A DNA stretch of 8,394 nt, taken from contig CAMHRJ010000083.1 in NCBI GenBank assembly GCA_946187475.1, forward strand, positions 1 to 8,394, read 5' to 3'. Positions 5,751-8,394 of this stretch are shown piece after piece; position 1 is the stretch's first letter; every line of letters begins with the position of its first letter. A program made the position numbers and the translations under genes. Under the pieces are notes generated by a model, which was given only the letters and a program-made list of their open reading frames with translations, was not told the origin of the DNA and did no database searches. The stretch comes from an uncultured Clostridia bacterium (lineage in GTDB: Bacteria; Bacillota; Clostridia; Oscillospirales; Oscillospiraceae).

Positions 5751-5779
5751 ATTATAACATAACTTATAGGGCGATTCAA
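5751..5779 (-). promoter_or_regulatory. Sigma-A-type promoter of rex, with an extended -10
   Basis: On the minus strand, TTGAAT (5779-5774), a 17-nt spacer, then a perfect TATAAT (5756-5751) preceded by TGT (extended -10). The start should fall near 5744, giving a leader of about 75 nt. That leader contains a short GCCG-N7-CGGC hairpin followed by ATTTTTT (about 5707-5729), a weak attenuator candidate. Confidence 0.8.
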
Positions 5780-5897
5780 GAGACTTTCCGGCAACTTTGT
5801 GACTTTTTTTACAGGATTGTTAAACACAAATATTACCATTTTTCATGGTTTTATTACGCATTTATGCCAATATATGTCAATTACGGCGGAATCTGCA
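5780..5897. other. AT-rich divergent intergenic region between rex and the acyltransferase
   Basis: This stretch separates the two divergent promoters and is much more AT-rich than the genes around it. It carries a T-tract (5804-5810), a TTGTTAA half-site (5817-5823) resembling one arm of a Rex operator, and an A/T-rich run to 5880. No credible gene is present. It could bind regulators for either promoter, but I can name none. Confidence 0.4.
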
Positions 5898-5926
5898 TTG
5901 ACAAATGACCAGAAAAAGGGTAACAT
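5898..5926 (+). promoter_or_regulatory. Candidate promoter of the acyltransferase gene
   Basis: A perfect TTGACA (5898-5903), a 17-nt spacer, then TAACAT (5921-5926), a 4-of-6 match to the -10 box. An overlapping CATAAT (5924-5929) would need a 20-nt spacer. The start of transcription would be near 5933, leaving a leader of about 30 nt that ends in the ribosome binding site AAAAGGA (5949-5955). Confidence 0.6.
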
Positions 5927-5964
5927 AATATCTTGTACACAACTTTTTAAAAGGATTCGTTCTT

Positions 5965-7833
5965 ATGGAGCAACAGAGCCTGAGACAATCGGGGCGGATC
6001 GCGGGTCTGGACGGCCTTCGGGCCATTGCCATCGTCGTGATCGTGCTCTATCATATGTTCCCCGCAACGGTCCAGGGCGGATATCTGGGCGTGACGCTGT
6101 TTTTTGTGCTGTCCGGATATCTGCTGGCCGTCATGGCCATGCGGGCGGAGGAGGCCGGCGGCTTCCGGTTCGGACGGTTTTACGGCAAGCGCATCCGGCG
6201 CATCTTCCCCGCCCTGCTGCTGACTGTGGGCGGGACGCTGCTGGCCATGCATCTCTGGTTCCCGGACATGCTGCAGGGACTGCGGCAGGAGGTACTGAGC
6301 GTTCTGCTGGGCTACCAGAACTGGCGGCAGATCACGGTGAACGCCTCTTACTTCACTCGGATTTCTAACGCCTCGCCCTTCACACACCTGTGGTCCCTGG
6401 CGGTGGAGATGCAGTACTATCTGGTCTGGCCGGTGCTGTATCTCATCTACTTCGCCGGAAAGCGGAAGGACCAGGAGCTGGGCAGCATCGCGGTGCTCTT
6501 CGCGCTGGCCTTCGTCTCGGTGCTGGAGATGATCGTCCTGTTCCAGCCCGGGGATGACCCTTCACGAGTCTACTACGGCACGGACACCCGCGTCCACGCC
6601 CTGCTGATCGGCAGCGCGCTGGGCTTTCTGGACCTGCCCCGGCGGCATCCTCTGCCGGAGGGCGACGGCTGGACCCTGTTCGGCGTCTGCGTGCCGCTGC
6701 TGATCGCGGCCATCGCCATGGCGAACGACCACGGCGCATTGTCCTACTACGCGCTGATTCCCCTGTCCTCCCTGCTCTTCGCCGGCACCATCGTGCTCTG
6801 CTCCGACAGTCGTCTCCCCTTTGGGCGCTGGCTGGAGTGGGCACCCATGGCCTGGCTGGGCAAACGGAGCTATGAGATCTATCTCGTCATGTACCCGGTG
6901 ATGGCGCTGGTCCAGCGCTGGAAGCCGGTCAACGATCCTGCGCTGCTGACACTGATCGAGGTGGCGCTGATGCTGGTGCTCGCAGCCATCATTCACGCTC
7001 TGGCGGAGCCCAGGGCCTGGGCTCCGCGTCCGGGCTGGAAGGCCCGCTCCCGGTTCACCCGCCCGGCACTCTGGATCACGGTGGCCGTGGTAGGACTCTC
7101 CGGCTATGTCATGCTCCAGGCCCCCGGCGGGAACGCCGACGCGGCGCTGCTGGAGCAGCAGCTGAGCGAAAACCGCGCCGCCATCGAGCAGCAGACCCTC
7201 CCCAGCACCGAGCCGGTCCTGGAGACCGAGGCCCAGACGCTGGACATTTCTGCGGTCTCCCCCTCCAGCGTGACCATGGTGGGCGACAGCGTCATGCTGG
7301 GCGCCCTGCCCGCGCTGCAGACAGCCATGCCCGGCTGCGTGGTGGACGCCATGACCAACCGGCAGGTCTGGGACGCCATCAGCGTGCTGGACGCTCTGGA
7401 AGCCAATGGCCAGCTGGGCAGCACCGTGGTCATCGGTCTGGGCACCAACGGCTATTTTGACCAGAGCCAGGGCCAGGCGGTCATCGACCGGTTGGGACCC
7501 GATCGGCAAGTCTACTGGGTCACCGCCTACGGCACCAATCTCTGGTGGCAGGAGCTGTCCAACGAGCCCATCCGCGCCATCGCGGAAGCAAACCCCAACG
7601 TGACGCTGATCGAATGGGACGCCTACGCGCCCGGACATGAGGACTGGTTCTATTCCGACGGCATCCATCTGGTGGACCCGGGCCAGCAGGCCTACGCCGC
7701 CATGATCGCCGAGGCCATCGGCGCAGCCGCTCCCCCGGCGGCGGAGGAGGAAGCCCCGCCCGCCGAAATCTGGGAGGAACCGGCCCAGCAGCCGGAAGAA
7801 CCGCAAGCTGAATATACCGAACCCGAAGGATAA
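5965..7833 (+). CDS. OatA-like membrane O-acyltransferase with C-terminal SGNH domain
   Basis: Two-domain envelope acyltransferase, 622 aa. Residues about 12-385 form the acyltransferase-3 membrane domain with roughly 10-11 hydrophobic helices. It has the family motifs GLDGLRAIAIV (14-24), LYHMFP with H30, FFVLSGYLL (46-54), the basic RIRRIFPALL (77-86), FTHLWSLAVEMQYYLVWP (139-156, H141 and E148), and GTDTR (205-209). After the last helix, about 430-585 is an SGNH hydrolase-like domain with GDS (440-442), GLGTN (491-495) and SDGIH (564-568), giving a candidate Ser442-Asp565-His568 triad. In OatA relatives, such proteins move acetyl groups across the membrane onto peptidoglycan or other wall glycans. 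The acceptor here is unknown. Residues 586-622 are a Pro/Glu-rich acidic tail of unknown role. ATG 5965 has AAAAGGA 9 nt upstream. It stands alone, divergent from rex. Confidence 0.9.
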   Translation: MEQQSLRQSGRIAGLDGLRAIAIVVIVLYHMFPATVQGGYLGVTLFFVLSGYLLAVMAMRAEEAGGFRFGRFYGKRIRRIFPALLLTVGGTLLAMHLWFPDMLQGLRQEVLSVLLGYQNWRQITVNASYFTRISNASPFTHLWSLAVEMQYYLVWPVLYLIYFAGKRKDQELGSIAVLFALAFVSVLEMIVLFQPGDDPSRVYYGTDTRVHALLIGSALGFLDLPRRHPLPEGDGWTLFGVCVPLLIAAIAMANDHGALSYYALIPLSSLLFAGTIVLCSDSRLPFGRWLEWAPMAWLGKRSYEIYLVMYPVMALVQRWKPVNDPALLTLIEVALMLVLAAIIHALAEPRAWAPRPGWKARSRFTRPALWITVAVVGLSGYVMLQAPGGNADAALLEQQLSENRAAIEQQTLPSTEPVLETEAQTLDISAVSPSSVTMVGDSVMLGALPALQTAMPGCVVDAMTNRQVWDAISVLDALEANGQLGSTVVIGLGTNGYFDQSQGQAVIDRLGPDRQVYWVTAYGTNLWWQELSNEPIRAIAEANPNVTLIEWDAYAPGHEDWFYSDGIHLVDPGQQAYAAMIAEAIGAAAPPAAEEEAPPAEIWEEPAQQPEEPQAEYTEPEG

Positions 7834-7836
7834 CGA

Positions 7837-7869
7837 AAAACCCGGATGCACGATGTGCATCCGGGTTTT
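7837..7869. terminator. Bidirectional terminator between the acyltransferase gene and efp
   Basis: A perfect 15-bp stem (7837-7851 with 7855-7869, core ACCCGGATGCAC) has a GAT loop. The plus-strand 3' arm ends TTTTGGTT and the minus-strand 3' arm ends in a run of Ts. It lies 3 nt after the acyltransferase stop and 13 nt after the efp stop, so it can end both converging transcripts. Confidence 0.9.
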
Positions 7870-7882
7870 GGTTATGTGGGGA

Positions 7883-8394
7883 TTAGCCCTTGGAACGCTC
7901 CAGGTACTCGCCCACGCGGGTATCCACGCGGATCTTGTCGCCGGGGTTGATGAACAGCGGGACTTTGATCTCAGCGCCGGTCTCCAGGGTGGCGGGCTTG
8001 GTGGCGTTGGTGGCGGTGTTGCCGGCGAAGCCGGGATCGGTCTCGGTGACCTCCAGGTCCACGAACGTGGGAGGCTCCACCAGGAAGGGCTTGCCCTTGT
8101 AGGAGTGGATCACGCAGGGCATATTCTCCATGACGAACTTGAAGTTGTCGGAGAGGGTCTTCTCGTCGATGGGGACGAGCTCATAGGTCTCAGGATCCAT
8201 GAAGTAATAGAGGTTGCCGTCGTTGTAGCTGTACTCCATGGTCTTGCGCTCGACGGTGGCTTCCTCAAACTTGGCGGTGGGGTTGAAGCTGGTCTCGGTC
8301 ACGGCGCCGGTGATGACGTTCTTCATCTTGGTGCGGACGAAGGCCGCGCCCTTGCCGGGCTTGACGTGCTGGAACTCGACGACCTGCATGACCT
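7883..8394 (-). CDS. efp: Elongation factor P, 5' end missing
   Basis: EF-P binds stalled ribosomes between the P and E sites and helps form peptide bonds at proline runs. About 170 codons are visible and the reading frame stays open through the right edge. The visible ATG at 8389 is internal: the codon before it is Val, and the family starts about 15-20 residues earlier. Domain I holds MQVVEFQHVKPGKGAAFVRT, whose PGKG loop carries the lysine that is modified in many bacteria. Then come VERKTMEYSYNDG and YYFMDPETYE (domain II), and domain III with VIHSYKGKPFLVEPPTFVDLEV and the C-terminal INPGDKIRVDTRVGEYLERSKG. Stop TAA lies at 7885-7883, next to a shared terminator. No modification enzyme gene is in the window. 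Confidence 0.97.
   Translation of the reverse strand, partial: VMQVVEFQHVKPGKGAAFVRTKMKNVITGAVTETSFNPTAKFEEATVERKTMEYSYNDGNLYYFMDPETYELVPIDEKTLSDNFKFVMENMPCVIHSYKGKPFLVEPPTFVDLEVTETDPGFAGNTATNATKPATLETGAEIKVPLFINPGDKIRVDTRVGEYLERSKG

Noticed and set aside
5815..5836. Possible Rex operator upstream of rex
   Set aside because: Only one half, TTGTTAA, is present; the position where TTAACAA should follow reads AAATATT, so the palindrome is missing.
5681..5908. A 75-codon plus-strand frame in the rex-acyltransferase intergenic region
   Set aside because: It starts at a GTG inside the rex leader without a Shine-Dalgarno, runs through both promoters, and its Tyr/Phe/Lys-rich composition reflects AT-rich non-coding DNA.
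6562..7860. Long open frame (432 codons) on the minus strand opposite the acyltransferase
   Set aside because: It opposes catalytic motifs of the acyltransferase and runs through the 15-bp terminator stem; no recognisable domain.
1..8394. A novel defence or mobile system
   Set aside because: Every large gene belongs to a known housekeeping or envelope family; there is no nuclease, recombinase, reverse transcriptase, toxin or repeat-spacer array.

Overview
The window is an ordinary-looking stretch of bacterial chromosome. Coding DNA is GC-rich, and Shine-Dalgarno sites and sigma-A-type promoters are easy to read. Rex, an OatA-like acyltransferase and an S-layer-homology (SLH) surface protein together point to a Gram-positive-type Bacillota. 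GC-rich coding DNA with SLH proteins suggests Clostridia, probably Oscillospirales; that placement is inference. Every large gene belongs to a recognisable family. I see no phage, transposase, CRISPR, tRNA, rRNA or toxin-antitoxin gene.

Layout from left to right. Positions 1-262 hold the 5' end of pnp (minus). It lies downstream of rpsO (368-634, minus), with a clear intrinsic terminator between them (293-330). rpsO has its own strong extended -10 promoter (746-774) and a roughly 105-nt leader with mutually exclusive hairpins. Next comes a tight minus-strand operon, mnmE - thiamine pyrophosphokinase - PHP phosphoesterase (3646 down to 784), whose three genes overlap by 4-nt ATGA junctions. 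Upstream of mnmE, 3647-3934 is non-coding and contains a 135-bp imperfect inverted-repeat element resembling a MITE, plus the terminator of the next operon. A two-gene minus operon, rex - SLH surface protein (5669 down to 3935), follows. An AT-rich divergent promoter region (5670-5964) separates rex from a plus-strand OatA-like membrane acyltransferase with a C-terminal SGNH domain (5965-7833). A 15-bp-stem bidirectional terminator (7837-7869) ends both that gene and the converging efp gene, which runs off the right edge.

The genes combine translation and RNA housekeeping (pnp, rpsO, mnmE, efp), thiamine diphosphate supply (thiN), redox control (rex) and envelope functions (SLH protein, acyltransferase). 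The points most worth a second look are the inverted-repeat element upstream of mnmE, the coupling of a redox regulator to a surface-layer-type protein of unknown function, the mnmE-thiN-PHP grouping, and the rpsO leader.
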